Assembly (NCBI RefSeq): GCF_048323675.1
Contig: NZ_JBLWFK010000004.1
Coordinates: 570,827 to 634,826 of the forward strand
Length of the DNA: 64,000 bases
Direction: 5' to 3'
From: Mangrovimicrobium sp048323675
Lineage (GTDB): Bacteria; Pseudomonadota; Gammaproteobacteria; Pseudomonadales; Halieaceae
Below, one piece after another: positions 45,715 to 62,690 of the stretch. The translations under genes were made by a program, and so were the position numbers. The notes beneath the pieces are model-generated. The model was not told the origin of the DNA, made no database searches, and saw only the letters and a program-made list of their open reading frames with translations. Positions within the stretch are counted from its first letter, which is position 1, and every line of letters begins with the position of its first letter.

Positions 45715-47438
45715 TGGGTAGTGCTCGGCTGGGCATGGCGGTATTTCTGGCGGTTTCGGCCTGCCTGCAGGCAGCGGAACCCCCACTGCAACCCGCCGAA
45801 ATGCCCGCGCAATCCCCTGTCGACCCCAATTCTCCAGCAGTTATGGCAGCAGCGCCCCACCGCGCGACCAGTATCAAGCTCGACCAGCCCGTTGTAACCG
45901 CTGAGCCCGAGCCAGGGGCTGACCCGGAAGTGGTACCGGCGGACGCGGACAGCCCCAGTCCAGCGCCAGCCAGGGCGCCATCGGTGGAGCTCGACAAGCC
46001 GGTCATCGCCGAACCCTCTCCCGAGACCACCCCCGAGCCAGCTGCCCCGGTACAGGCCGCCACGGAGCAGGCCGCCCCCGAAGAAGCTGGCCCGGAAACG
46101 GCGTCCCCGGACCCCGCCGCTCCTGAACAGCCAGCCCCTGAACAACCAGCCCCTGCCACGGCGGACCCGGCGCTGGCGACCGCAGCGCAGGCGCCCGACC
46201 CCCAGGACCCCCTCACGGTAGTGGCAGTCGAGGAAGCCCCGGCGGACACTGCCGAAGAACCCGCACCCGCGGAGGAGCCCCAGGCCACAGAGGATCCGGC
46301 GCTGCTGATACTCGGCACCGAAGTTCCCCGGTCCACGGCCACGCGGCTGTCCTGGTCGCCCAGCCAGTCCCTGGACGGCATTGCCACACCCACGCCGGTA
46401 CTCATCGTCAACGGGGCTGAGCCGGGACCCGTGCTGTGCCTCACCGGGGCCATTCACGGCGACGAACTCAACGGCATCGAGATCGTCCGCCGCGCCCTCT
46501 ACAATCTCGATCCGGAATCCCTCAGCGGCACGGTCATTGGCGTGCCCATCGTCAACCTGCAGGGTTTTCACCGCAGCTCGCGCTATCTCGCCGACCGCCG
46601 CGACCTGAACCGCTATTTCCCGGGTTATCCCGAGGGCAGCTCGGCGTCGCGTATCGCCTACTCCTTCTTCGAGGAGGTGATCCGCCACTGCGACGCGCTG
46701 GTGGACCTGCACACCGGCTCCTTCCACCGCACCAACATGCCCCAGCTGCGCGGCGACCTGCGCGACCCCAGGGTGCGCGAACTGACCGAGGGTTTCGGCA
46801 ATACCGTGGTCCTGCAAAGCCGCGGCGCGTCCGGCACCCTGCGCCGGGCGGCGGTCAATGCCGGCATTCCCGCGGTAACCCTCGAGGCGGGCGGTTCCAT
46901 GCGCCTGCAGCAGAGCGCGGTGAACCACGGCGTCAACGGTATCACCACGCTGATGAACAAGTTGGGGATGATCAAGCGCTTCAAGCTGTGGGGCGACCCG
47001 GAGCCCATCTACCACCGCTCGCTCTGGGTGCGCGCGGAACAGGGCGGCATCCTGCTGGGCCACGCCAGACTGGGGGACAACGTCAGCGAGGGCGACCTGC
47101 TGGGCAGCGTCACCGACCCCATTACCAATATCAGCACCAACATTTTCGCACCCCGTGACGCGCGGGTGATCGGCATGGCGGTCAACCAGGTGGTGCTGCC
47201 GGGCTACGCGGCGTTCCACCTCGCCTTTGCCACGCCCAAGGCGGAGGTCGAGAAAATGGCCGAGGATCCCCTGCAGTTTATCGAACCGGCCGGCCAGCGG
47301 GTGGGCGAAGCGGCCGTACCGGTGGCCGAAACGACCCCCAGCGAGTTCCCCGAACCCAGCCTGGATGAAGACCCCGACGCACCGCAAAGCACAGAAGAGC
47401 CGATGATTGCGGCGGACCTCGACGATTACGACGAGTGA
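45714..47438 (+). CDS. Exported AstE/AspA-like zinc deacylase with long Pro/Glu/Ala-rich N-terminal region
   Basis: The 574-residue protein starts with a signal peptide (MGSARLGMAVFLAVSACLQA). About 190 residues of Pro/Ala/Glu-rich, probably disordered linker follow. The catalytic domain is of the succinylglutamate desuccinylase/aspartoacylase type: HGDE at 248–251 binds zinc and DLHTG holds the third ligand, followed by a C-terminal beta-domain with GVPIVNLQG and NYPAAHLAF-like segments (here GYAAFHLAF). Substrates of COG3608 members are N-acyl or glutamyl compounds. Location in the envelope is inferred from the leader. A shorter protein without the linker is more typical of the family. Confidence 0.8.
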   Translation: MGSARLGMAVFLAVSACLQAAEPPLQPAEMPAQSPVDPNSPAVMAAAPHRATSIKLDQPVVTAEPEPGADPEVVPADADSPSPAPARAPSVELDKPVIAEPSPETTPEPAAPVQAATEQAAPEEAGPETASPDPAAPEQPAPEQPAPATADPALATAAQAPDPQDPLTVVAVEEAPADTAEEPAPAEEPQATEDPALLILGTEVPRSTATRLSWSPSQSLDGIATPTPVLIVNGAEPGPVLCLTGAIHGDELNGIEIVRRALYNLDPESLSGTVIGVPIVNLQGFHRSSRYLADRRDLNRYFPGYPEGSSASRIAYSFFEEVIRHCDALVDLHTGSFHRTNMPQLRGDLRDPRVRELTEGFGNTVVLQSRGASGTLRRAAVNAGIPAVTLEAGGSMRLQQSAVNHGVNGITTLMNKLGMIKRFKLWGDPEPIYHRSLWVRAEQGGILLGHARLGDNVSEGDLLGSVTDPITNISTNIFAPRDARVIGMAVNQVVLPGYAAFHLAFATPKAEVEKMAEDPLQFIEPAGQRVGEAAVPVAETTPSEFPEPSLDEDPDAPQSTEEPMIAADLDDYDE

Positions 47439-47515
47439 GCGGTTTTCCCGGGTAGTCCATCCTGCCGGTCGGCGCCTGGCAGCTTCCTGTGGGCGACCGC
47501 TGACCAGGCAGATAT

Positions 47516-48229
47516 CTACCCTCCCGCGAGGTGCTCGCGGAAAAACGCGCTGATCCGGCCCCGCGCATCGGCGGCATCGCGTGCGTTGAATTTTAGCGCC
47601 AGGAGTTTGCCGAGAATCCTCGGCACCAGCGTGTGGTGGTCGTCCATGAACGAGTGATAGGCCTCCGGGTACTCCTTCACATCGTGGGGTACCTGGTTGA
47701 GGGTCAGCGCCTGCTCGATCTTGTCCGCCGCGCCGGCGAGGTTCTTGTCCTTTCCTGCGTAACTGGCGATCACCGGGCAGGCATCCCGGAAAATTTCCTC
47801 GAGGTCGCCCTTGGGCAGCATCCCGTAGTTGGGGGCCGAGGCCTGGAAATCGTGGCCCGAGGCCAGCATGATGCAGAAGCCGCCGCCCATGCAAAAGCCG
47901 ATCACGCCGATATTGCCACTGCAGTCATCCCGCGCCGCCAGCCACTGGCGCACCGCGTCGATATCGTCGAAGGCCGGGCCTGAGCCGTTCATCATGTCGG
48001 TCATGGTGGCTTTCACGCACTTCAGGGTCCCGCCCCAGGAATAGAGGTCCGGCACCACCGCGACGAAGCCCTCGCTGGCCAGCCAGTCGGCGTGGCCCCT
48101 GGCCACCGGCGTCAGCCCGAAGACGTCGTGGATGACCACCACGCCCGGGAATGGCCCCGCGCCGGCGGGCACGGCGAGGTAACCGTCCAGCTGGTGGTGG
48201 GGTGTTGGCAAGGTCACGTTATTGCTCAT
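47516..48229 (-). CDS. Dienelactone hydrolase family protein
   Basis: The 237-residue alpha/beta hydrolase has the DLH nucleophile elbow GFCMGGG (Cys), the acid in YAGKDKNL, and the His in YHSFMDDH, which is the Cys-Asp-His triad of dienelactone hydrolases. These act on dienelactones from chloroaromatic breakdown or on other esters. It is convergent with the AstE-like gene and shares a strand with the adjacent SDR. The substrate is unproven. Confidence 0.88.
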   Translation of the reverse strand: MSNNVTLPTPHHQLDGYLAVPAGAGPFPGVVVIHDVFGLTPVARGHADWLASEGFVAVVPDLYSWGGTLKCVKATMTDMMNGSGPAFDDIDAVRQWLAARDDCSGNIGVIGFCMGGGFCIMLASGHDFQASAPNYGMLPKGDLEEIFRDACPVIASYAGKDKNLAGAADKIEQALTLNQVPHDVKEYPEAYHSFMDDHHTLVPRILGKLLALKFNARDAADARGRISAFFREHLAGG

Positions 48230-48323
48230 GCGGTGGTCTCTCCCTGGAGTTTGTTATTGTCGACAGCTCTAACTGTAGCCGCTTCGCGCCCCGGCACAAG
48301 ACCGCGCCCGCCGGGCGACGACT

Positions 48324-49100
48324 TCAGCAGCTACCCGCCAGCAACCCGCCGTCGATATGGAATTCCGCGCCGGTGATATAGCTGGATTCATCGGATGCCA
48401 GCATCACCGCGACCGGGGCGACTTCCGCGGGCGTGCCAAAGCGGCGCATCGGGGTACCCGCCACAAAAGCGTCCATATGGGCCTCCCGTTCCGCGCCACT
48501 CCCCAGCACCGGTTCCCACAGCGGGGTCATGATCGACCCGGGGTGAATCGAGTTGCAGCGGATATCCAGCTTTTTTGATGCGCAGTACAGCGCAACGCTC
48601 TTGGTGTGGTTGCGCACCGCCGCCTTCGAGGAGGCGTAGGCAGCCGCGCCGGGCACCCCGATCATGCCCGCGCGCGAGGACATGTTGATAATCGAGCCCC
48701 GCCCGGACCGGCGCATCGCCCGGATCGCGTACTTGCAACCGAGAAAAGTGCCGTCGAGGTTGATCCGGTGCACCGCGCGCCAGTCCTCGAGGTCGGCGTT
48801 TTCCGGGTCCTGGGGCGCACTGCCATCACCCACGCCAATAACACCGGCGTTGTTCACCAGGATGTCCAGGCTGCCAGCAGTTTCCAGTACCTCGTCGATG
48901 ACCTGCGACCAGTTGGCCTCGTCCACCACATCCAGGTAATGCCAGTCCCCGCCGATCTCCGCGGCCAGTTGGCGTCCCGGCTCCGCCGCCACGTCAGTGA
49001 CGATGACGTGGGCTCCTTCGCGGGCAAATGCCCTGCAGATCTCCTCGCCGAGGCCACTGGCGGCGCCGGTCACCAGCGCGGTCTTGCTCTTTAATCGCAT
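48324..49100 (-). CDS. SDR family oxidoreductase
   Basis: This 258-residue classical SDR has TGAASGLG at 11–18, NNAGV, catalytic Tyr-Ala-Ser-Ser-Lys (YASSK), and a C-terminal ITGAEFHIDGG. It lies 94 bases upstream of the DLH gene on the same strand and is probably co-transcribed with it. Likely a hydroxy-compound dehydrogenase. Confidence 0.88.
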   Translation of the reverse strand: MRLKSKTALVTGAASGLGEEICRAFAREGAHVIVTDVAAEPGRQLAAEIGGDWHYLDVVDEANWSQVIDEVLETAGSLDILVNNAGVIGVGDGSAPQDPENADLEDWRAVHRINLDGTFLGCKYAIRAMRRSGRGSIINMSSRAGMIGVPGAAAYASSKAAVRNHTKSVALYCASKKLDIRCNSIHPGSIMTPLWEPVLGSGAEREAHMDAFVAGTPMRRFGTPAEVAPVAVMLASDESSYITGAEFHIDGGLLAGSC

Positions 49101-49151
49101 ACCTGTTTATCCGCTTATTGTATTGGCCCGCCATCTTATACCGATCCAAAG

Positions 49152-49180
49152 AAAAAAGGCCCACCCCGCCAGGGTGGGCC
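49152..49180 (-). terminator. Intrinsic terminator of the cytochrome c peroxidase gene
   Basis: On the minus strand a perfect 9-bp stem (GGCCCACCC/GGGTGGGCC) is followed by TTTTTT. It lies 140 bases past the stop at 49321. It nearly duplicates the rpoC terminator at 51454. Confidence 0.85.
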
Positions 49181-49320
49181 TATAGTCAGCGATACGGGCA
49201 GCAGGTCGGTAACCTGCTCACTCTCTCCGGTCAAACTGTGCAAGCGCGGTGACGCACAACCCCTTCAGTGTCGTCATCTACGCCACTCACCGTCGCTTGC
49301 TCTACCCACAATTTTCTACC

Positions 49321-50955
49321 CTAAGGAGCTTCGGCGATGTGCGTATCCGTCAGCGCACGGATATAGGCCGCAAGGGCGGCTTCCTCCTCGGGGTACAGAT
49401 CCAGGATACCAACTCCTGCAAAAGTTCCCGGATTCGGAAATTCAGGCTCGGGCCAACAAACATTTGCCATCGCCTCCGCCTCGGTGGCGTCAATAATTTC
49501 AGGCACTACGTCTTCGCAAGCTGGCTTGAGATCCCGGGTACCGTAGAAATTGATAATCCCTTCCAGGCTTTTGAAGTAACCGTTATGAGCAAAAGCCTTG
49601 ACGAACCCCGCGTCGTGCAGATTGTCACCCTTACCCACTTCCCGCATGGTCGGTGTTCTGAAGCGACCGGGCACGGTCAGCCTGTCGTTGGGGCGGTCTG
49701 AACGGAATGACACATGATCGAATATGCCAGTCACCTCTCCCTTGAGTGTGTTCGGGATTTGGCGATTAAAGGGTATGCCGATAATGTGATAGGCTTGGTC
49801 AGCGTAACCCTGTCGCGGCTCGGTACCGTCATCAAGGCCGGGGTTATCGCTGTGACATTCAGAGCACTGGGCATTGGTACCTACTCCATCGTAACTTGCG
49901 GGTCCGCCACCCAATGGCCCAGATGAATTGCCACGAAGGGGCCCCGGGTTGCCATCGTTAAGGTCATCTGCAGCCGTCGCGACACCGTAAAACAGGTCAT
50001 GACCGCGGTTTATCTTACGAATTTGTTCATCGGGCAAGCCGAGCCCCACAAACGCGAGAGGAAATTGACCCCATGTAGTGACGTCTGGTTTAGCTTCGGC
50101 GAGATCAAGGCAGTCCTGCGCCGAGGCGTATTCGGAAAAGCCTGCATCGCCGCCACAATCCAGCTCTTTATATAAGGCCAGATCGCGAAGAGAACTGAAC
50201 GCATTGACATCAGGCGATCCCTGATACGCCGACAGTGAGAGCGCGATGCGCTTGAAGGCGACCCTGAAAGCGGGGTTGTCTTCGGGTTCTTCCTCGCAGT
50301 TAATTCGTTCTCCAAAAGCCTGCCGGTACAAACGCTTGTACTTTGCAGTCTTGACCTGCTGACATACTTTCTTCTCACCCGCATTTTGCTCGATACCAAA
50401 TTGCGCAGGGTTTAGCGCCTGATCTGTAAGCGGCCCAAGGAAGTCCGAGTATTCTGCGAGGTAGATGCCATCCAACTGCAACTCCTCCCAGGAAACAGAC
50501 TCACTGACGGCTCTATCCCCCTCGGGGTAAGTGCCAAAGGGTTCGGTCCCCTCGGCGCGGCCGTCCCAGAACAAGCCACTGCACCAGCGACCACCGCCGG
50601 GATTCCCAATATTGCAAGGCTGGAAATGGCGCACAAAACTCGCGTAAGCTACCGTAGGAGGCTTTATCTTGCCCCGCGCGTGCGGCAAGGCCCCCGGGTT
50701 CCCCACCGGACCAAGGTTGACGGCGGCGTCAGGGAAAGTCCAGCCTCGCTCAGGAGCGTGACAGGACACGCAGCCCTGTTTGTTGCCCGGCGTGGACAGC
50801 GACTCGTCAAAAAATACTTCTTTACCCAGATCAGCCAGTATCTGTTGCTGGGGGGTATACACCAGAGGCTGGGCATTGCTCCCGGCAGCCAAAAAACCCA
50901 GCGCGGCACCGAGCACCAACATATTTTGAGTGCAAGCTTTCAATTTTATCTTCAC
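49321..50955 (-). CDS. Di-haem cytochrome c peroxidase (MauG/CcpA-like)
   Basis: The 544-residue precursor has a Sec signal (about 1–28) and two CxxCH haem sites: CVSCH at 62–66 and CSECH in the C-terminal half. The motifs WDGRAEGTEP and PLTDQALNP, plus RTPTMREVG, are those of bacterial di-haem cytochrome c peroxidase/MauG proteins that reduce H2O2 or oxidise protein residues in the periplasm. The start is the GTG at 50955 after GGGAGG; the frame extends upstream without a signal. Base composition is visibly lower in GC than the neighbours, so recent acquisition is likely. Confidence 0.85.
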   Translation of the reverse strand: MKIKLKACTQNMLVLGAALGFLAAGSNAQPLVYTPQQQILADLGKEVFFDESLSTPGNKQGCVSCHAPERGWTFPDAAVNLGPVGNPGALPHARGKIKPPTVAYASFVRHFQPCNIGNPGGGRWCSGLFWDGRAEGTEPFGTYPEGDRAVSESVSWEELQLDGIYLAEYSDFLGPLTDQALNPAQFGIEQNAGEKKVCQQVKTAKYKRLYRQAFGERINCEEEPEDNPAFRVAFKRIALSLSAYQGSPDVNAFSSLRDLALYKELDCGGDAGFSEYASAQDCLDLAEAKPDVTTWGQFPLAFVGLGLPDEQIRKINRGHDLFYGVATAADDLNDGNPGPLRGNSSGPLGGGPASYDGVGTNAQCSECHSDNPGLDDGTEPRQGYADQAYHIIGIPFNRQIPNTLKGEVTGIFDHVSFRSDRPNDRLTVPGRFRTPTMREVGKGDNLHDAGFVKAFAHNGYFKSLEGIINFYGTRDLKPACEDVVPEIIDATEAEAMANVCWPEPEFPNPGTFAGVGILDLYPEEEAALAAYIRALTDTHIAEAP

Positions 50956-51453
50956 AACAGTTCCTCCCTTGAACGACACACGAACACCCTTTCTCGAGCA
51001 TGAAGCGAATAAACCATACTGGGAGGGCCGGAACCCTGCCCCACTATCCAATATCCAATCGTGCCCTCGTTGCGAATTACCCGGGTTGATGGATATACGA
51101 TCAATTCACGCGCAAAGTAAGTCGAAAAGACTTTTCAGTAAGGAGCAACAGGACCCCCACGACCGGGGGTTGAGAAGTGAATTTCGTCTTCCTGACGCGC
51201 TTACCTCATAGAATCGCAAGCACACCCAGAAGACGAGCTCCGTATCACTCAAAAATTATAATTACAAGAATTTACTTGAGATTTGACGAATAATAGTAGT
51301 CGAGCTTGGCCAATTATCCATGTAATTTTCAGGGATAATGCGTGCTTTTTGTGACACGCATCACACTTCTTACCCATCGAACCTGAAATAGCTTTTGACT
51401 GATGTTGAACCCTGTACCTAGCCCAAAGAGGATATTGGCTTTCGCGGGCCTAC
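50956..51453. other. 498-base low-GC spacer
   Basis: It lies upstream of the peroxidase gene and downstream of rpoC. It contains a GACCCCC/GGGGG hairpin at 51153–51170 and AT-rich runs near 51240–51340 that could hold the peroxidase promoter. I see no credible gene. Confidence 0.4.
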
Positions 51454-51485
51454 AAAAAAGGGCCCACCCTGGCGGGTGAGCCCTT
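51454..51485 (-). terminator. rpoC terminator (bidirectional-looking)
   Basis: AAGGGC-C-CACCC pairs with GGGTG-A-GCCCTT (one mismatch) around TGGC. On the minus strand it is followed by TTTTTT, 40 bases after the rpoC stop. The plus side also has a T-rich tail. Confidence 0.85.
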
Positions 51486-51524
51486 GTCTTTTCGCAGTCT
51501 GTCGACGTTGCGACAGGCCTCCGA

Positions 51525-55742
<4,218 letters not shown>

Positions 55743-55776
55743 GGTCTTTCCTCCGCGAGGTTATGTCGTCGGTCAA

Positions 55777-59850
<4,074 letters not shown>

Positions 59851-59936
59851 CGGTACTCCCCAGCGATTTAAGCCATCCGCCACATCGGGCGGCTCAACAG
59901 CCCTGGCGGGCTGCAGTAAAGGTCTGGCGACCTTTT

Positions 59937-60022
59937 CGATTAAAGGGTGGATTTAAGGGGTCAGAGCCCTTTTCCAGGAAAAAGGGCTCTGACCCCTTAA
60001 ATCCCCTCGATTCCTTTAATCG
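59937..60022. repeat. Nested palindrome of the GGGGTCAGAG family between rplL and rpoB
   Basis: Inner perfect 25-bp arms at 59949–59973 and 59980–60004 (containing AAGGGGTCAGAGCCC) surround a 6-base loop; outer arms CGATTAAAGG and CCTTTAATCG lie at 59937–59946 and 60013–60022. It should fold into a long hairpin in the rplL–rpoB RNA. E. coli has an attenuator and an RNase III site in the same place. The rest of this 261-base spacer holds no gene. Confidence 0.8.
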
Positions 60023-60111
60023 AATGTTGCATCCATGAAGCGGGAAAAGGCCGGTGGGCTTGCGCGCCACCAGCCTCGTCCAAAACTCGAAAAATACGAG
60101 CGGTGTCCAGC

Positions 60112-60492
60112 TTACTTGAGCTCGACAGTGCCGCCAGCTTCTTCCAGCTTCTTCTTGATTTCTTCGGCTTCGTCCTTGGAAGCGCCTTCCTTGACAGAGG
60201 AAGGAGCGCCGTCGACCAGGCCTTTGGCTTCTTTCAGGCCCAGGCCGGTGACTTCGCGGACAACCTTGATGACGTTTACTTTCTTCTCACCAGCGGAAGT
60301 CAGAACCACGTCGAAATCAGTTTTCTCTTCGGCAGCAGCGCCGGCGTCAGCGCCAGCAGCGGCCGGTGCAACTGCAACAGCAGCAGCAGCGGTTACGCCG
60401 AATTTTTCTTCCATTGCTTCGATGAGCTCTACGATATCCATCACGCTCATTTCAGCGATTGCATTCAGAATGTCGTCTTTGGACAGTGCCAT
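60112..60492 (-). CDS. rplL: 50S ribosomal protein L7/L12
   Basis: The 126-residue protein has the L12 N-terminal dimer domain (DDILNAIAEMSVMDIVELIEAM), an Ala-rich hinge and the C-terminal factor-binding domain (KVVREVTGLGLKEAKGLVDG). It forms the stalk dimers on L10 that recruit translation factors. It follows rplJ by 46 bases. Confidence 0.98.
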   Translation of the reverse strand: MALSKDDILNAIAEMSVMDIVELIEAMEEKFGVTAAAAVAVAPAAAGADAGAAAEEKTDFDVVLTSAGEKKVNVIKVVREVTGLGLKEAKGLVDGAPSSVKEGASKDEAEEIKKKLEEAGGTVELK

Positions 60493-60538
60493 GACTGTTT
60501 TCTCCTATCTAGCTGATTAAAAATCCTGTGACGAGGGC

Positions 60539-61075
60539 TTACGCCGCCGCCTCTTTCTGATCGCGTACTGCAGCGAGTGTGCGAACCAGTTTTCCAGGTA
60601 CTTCGTTCATTGTCTGGACCAGCTTGGTTGCCGGCGCTTTCATGACACTCATCAACATCGAGATTGCCTGATCGCGCGTCGGCAGCTTAGCCAGCACATC
60701 CAATTGATCCGCACCCAGCATCTGGCCGCCTACCGCCAATGCTTTTACTTCAAAGGCGCCGTTTTCTTTGGCGAAGTCCTTGAAGAGTCGTGCTGCCGCA
60801 CCCGGATCTTCCATGGAAAATCCGAACAGGGACGGGCCGACGATGGCGTCGTTGACGCACTCGTATTCCGTTCCTGTCAGCGCGCGCCTGGCCAGGGTGT
60901 TCCGTACGACACGGAGCACAATCTGGTTTTCGCGAGCATTCTTGCGCAGAGCAGTCATACCATCCACCGTTACACCGCGGGCATCCGCGATAACGAGGGA
61001 CAGGGCACTGGTGGCAGTCTCGTTAACTTCAGCTACGATCGCTTTCTTGTCTTCGAGTCCAATTGCCACTGGCAT
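60539..61075 (-). CDS. rplJ: 50S ribosomal protein L10
   Basis: The 178-residue protein starts MPVAIGLEDKKAIVAEVNE and has the L10 core DARGVTVDGMTALRKNAREN and LRVVRNTLARRAL. It anchors L7/L12 dimers to 23S rRNA and, with L12, represses its own mRNA by binding the leader upstream. Confidence 0.97.
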   Translation of the reverse strand: MPVAIGLEDKKAIVAEVNETATSALSLVIADARGVTVDGMTALRKNARENQIVLRVVRNTLARRALTGTEYECVNDAIVGPSLFGFSMEDPGAAARLFKDFAKENGAFEVKALAVGGQMLGADQLDVLAKLPTRDQAISMLMSVMKAPATKLVQTMNEVPGKLVRTLAAVRDQKEAAA

Positions 61076-61424
61076 TACTCCTGGATTGCTAACGTAAGCA
61101 GTCGCAAAACTATGCGACCACCGATTTACTGGTGAACACGTTCACCATCTGCGTAGGCTGGGGCGCGCCTTGCGGATTGCCCGGATTAAGCCCCCGTCTG
61201 CCTACCGCCCGACAGGGACACCTACGGTCTTTGATGGCCTTAAGCTCTCAGCTAAATGGGCTACAGCCCTGCTTCGTCCTAAAGACCTCAAAGTGGACCG
61301 GTTGAAACCTGTGGGCTTCTCCCGGACCGACTACTTCACCATCCCTGGCAAAGTATCGAGGGGGTACACCTTTTGGGAGCACCCCGACAATGCATGCGGC
61401 CCTGCCGGGCCGCGGCGACCGGAC
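61076..61424 (-). promoter_or_regulatory. rplJ leader (L10 autoregulatory region) and rplJ promoter region
   Basis: The 349-base gap from rplA to rplJ is gene-free and is long enough for an rplJ promoter and the L10(L12)4-binding leader found in gammaproteobacteria. It has several GC-rich stems, including GCGGCCC/GGGCCGC at 61396–61413 right after rplA. The exact L10-binding kink-turn was not located by eye. Confidence 0.55.
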
Positions 61425-62120
61425 TCAGACGTCGATGGACGACTGGTCGATGGTCACGCCCGGGCCCATGGTGGTGCTCAGGCTGATTTTTCTCAGGTAG
61501 ACACCCTTGGCAGAAGACGGCTTGGCCTTTTTCAGGTCAGACAGCACAGCCTCGAGGTTGCCGCGCAGGGCGTCCAGTTCGAAGCTGACCTTGCCGATAC
61601 CACCGTGGATGATGCCGTTCTTGTCGGTGCGGTAGCGCATCTGACCAGCCTTGGCATTCTTGACGGCAGTTTCCACGTCGGGGGTCACGGTGCCGGTTTT
61701 CGGGTTCGGCATCAGGCCGCGGGGACCCAGCACCTGGCCGAGTTGGCCGACAACACGCATGGCGTCGGGGGAAGCGACAACCACGTCAAAATCCATCATG
61801 CCGCCCTTGATCTGCTCGGCGAGGTCTTCCATGCCGACGAAATCAGCGCCGGCAGCCTTGGCCAGCTCGGCAGCTTCGCCCTGGGTGAAAACTGCGACGC
61901 GAACCTCGGAACCGGTGCCGTGGGGCAGGGTGGTCGCACCGCGCACTGCCTGGTCGGATTTGCGCGCGTCGACACCGAGGTTGACCGCAACTTCAACAGT
62001 CTCGTTGAATTTCGCGGTGGCAAATTCTTTCAGCAGGCTCACGGCCTCTTCCAGCGGATAGGCTTTGCGCGGATCCACTTTTTCCTTGAATGCGCGTACG
62101 CGCTTGGACAACTTGGCCAT
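61425..62120 (-). CDS. rplA: 50S ribosomal protein L1
   Basis: The 231-residue protein reads AKLSKRVRAFKEKVDPRKAY, then FNETVEVAVNLGVDARKSDQ and GPRGLMPNPKTGTVTPD, the L1 signature. It binds 23S rRNA and the rplK mRNA as a translational repressor. It follows rplK by one base. Confidence 0.98.
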   Translation of the reverse strand: MAKLSKRVRAFKEKVDPRKAYPLEEAVSLLKEFATAKFNETVEVAVNLGVDARKSDQAVRGATTLPHGTGSEVRVAVFTQGEAAELAKAAGADFVGMEDLAEQIKGGMMDFDVVVASPDAMRVVGQLGQVLGPRGLMPNPKTGTVTPDVETAVKNAKAGQMRYRTDKNGIIHGGIGKVSFELDALRGNLEAVLSDLKKAKPSSAKGVYLRKISLSTTMGPGVTIDQSSIDV

Positions 62121-62121
62121 C

Positions 62122-62556
62122 TTAGTTCACCCCCTCGACTTCGATGCCGGCGCTACGGGCGCTGCCAGCAATTGTACGCACAGCCGCATCCATATCCGCA
62201 GCGGTGAGGTCAGGCCACTTCTGGGTAGCCACTTCCTCGAGCTGGGCGCGGGTTACCTTGGCCACCTTGTTGGTGTTCGGGGTGGCGGAGCCTTTCTTGA
62301 TCTTCGCGATCTTGCGCAGCAGAACTGCGGCCGGCGGCGTCTTCTTGATAAAGGTGAAGGAACGGTCGCTGTAGACGGTGATCACCACCGGAATCGGCAG
62401 ACCCGGCTCCAGGCCCTGGGTGTCGGCGTTGAACGCCTTGCAGAATTCCATGATGTTCACGCCGTGCTGACCCAGCGCCGGGCCCACGGGCGGGCTCGGG
62501 TTGGCCTGGCCGGCGGCAACCTGCAGCTTGATATAAGCTTCGACTTTCTTAGCCAT
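62122..62556 (-). CDS. rplK: 50S ribosomal protein L11
   Basis: The 144-residue protein starts AKKVEAYIKLQVAAGQANPS with the L11 motif VGPALGQHGVNIMEFCKAFN. It binds the GTPase-associated centre of 23S rRNA and is needed for RelA activation. It follows a palindrome-containing spacer after nusG. Confidence 0.98.
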   Translation of the reverse strand: MAKKVEAYIKLQVAAGQANPSPPVGPALGQHGVNIMEFCKAFNADTQGLEPGLPIPVVITVYSDRSFTFIKKTPPAAVLLRKIAKIKKGSATPNTNKVAKVTRAQLEEVATQKWPDLTAADMDAAVRTIAGSARSAGIEVEGVN

Positions 62557-62628
62557 TGCTAGTCTCCCGGGTTCAAACGCCTGTTCAGCCTCGCGGCCTA
62601 CTGGAGCTCCCCACTGTTGGTTTAAAAA

Positions 62629-62677
62629 GGGGTCAGAGCCCTTTTTAGGGAATTGCTATAAAAAGGGCCCTGACCCC
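62629..62677. repeat. GGGGTCAGAG-family palindrome between nusG and rplK
   Basis: Arms 62629–62647 (GGGGTCAGAGCCCTTTTTA) and 62659–62677 are inverted copies with one mismatch around an 11-base loop. A-rich and T-rich bases extend the stem. It lies in the 134-base spacer between nusG and rplK and belongs to the same family as the repeats at 59937 and 63856. Confidence 0.8.
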
Positions 62678-62690
62678 TCTTTTACAAACC

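Noticed and set aside
45570..47894. 774-codon minus-strand frame with Gly/Arg-rich repeats
   Set aside because: It is the antisense of the AstE-like gene and its Pro/Glu/Ala linker, which generates the Gly-rich pseudo-repeats.
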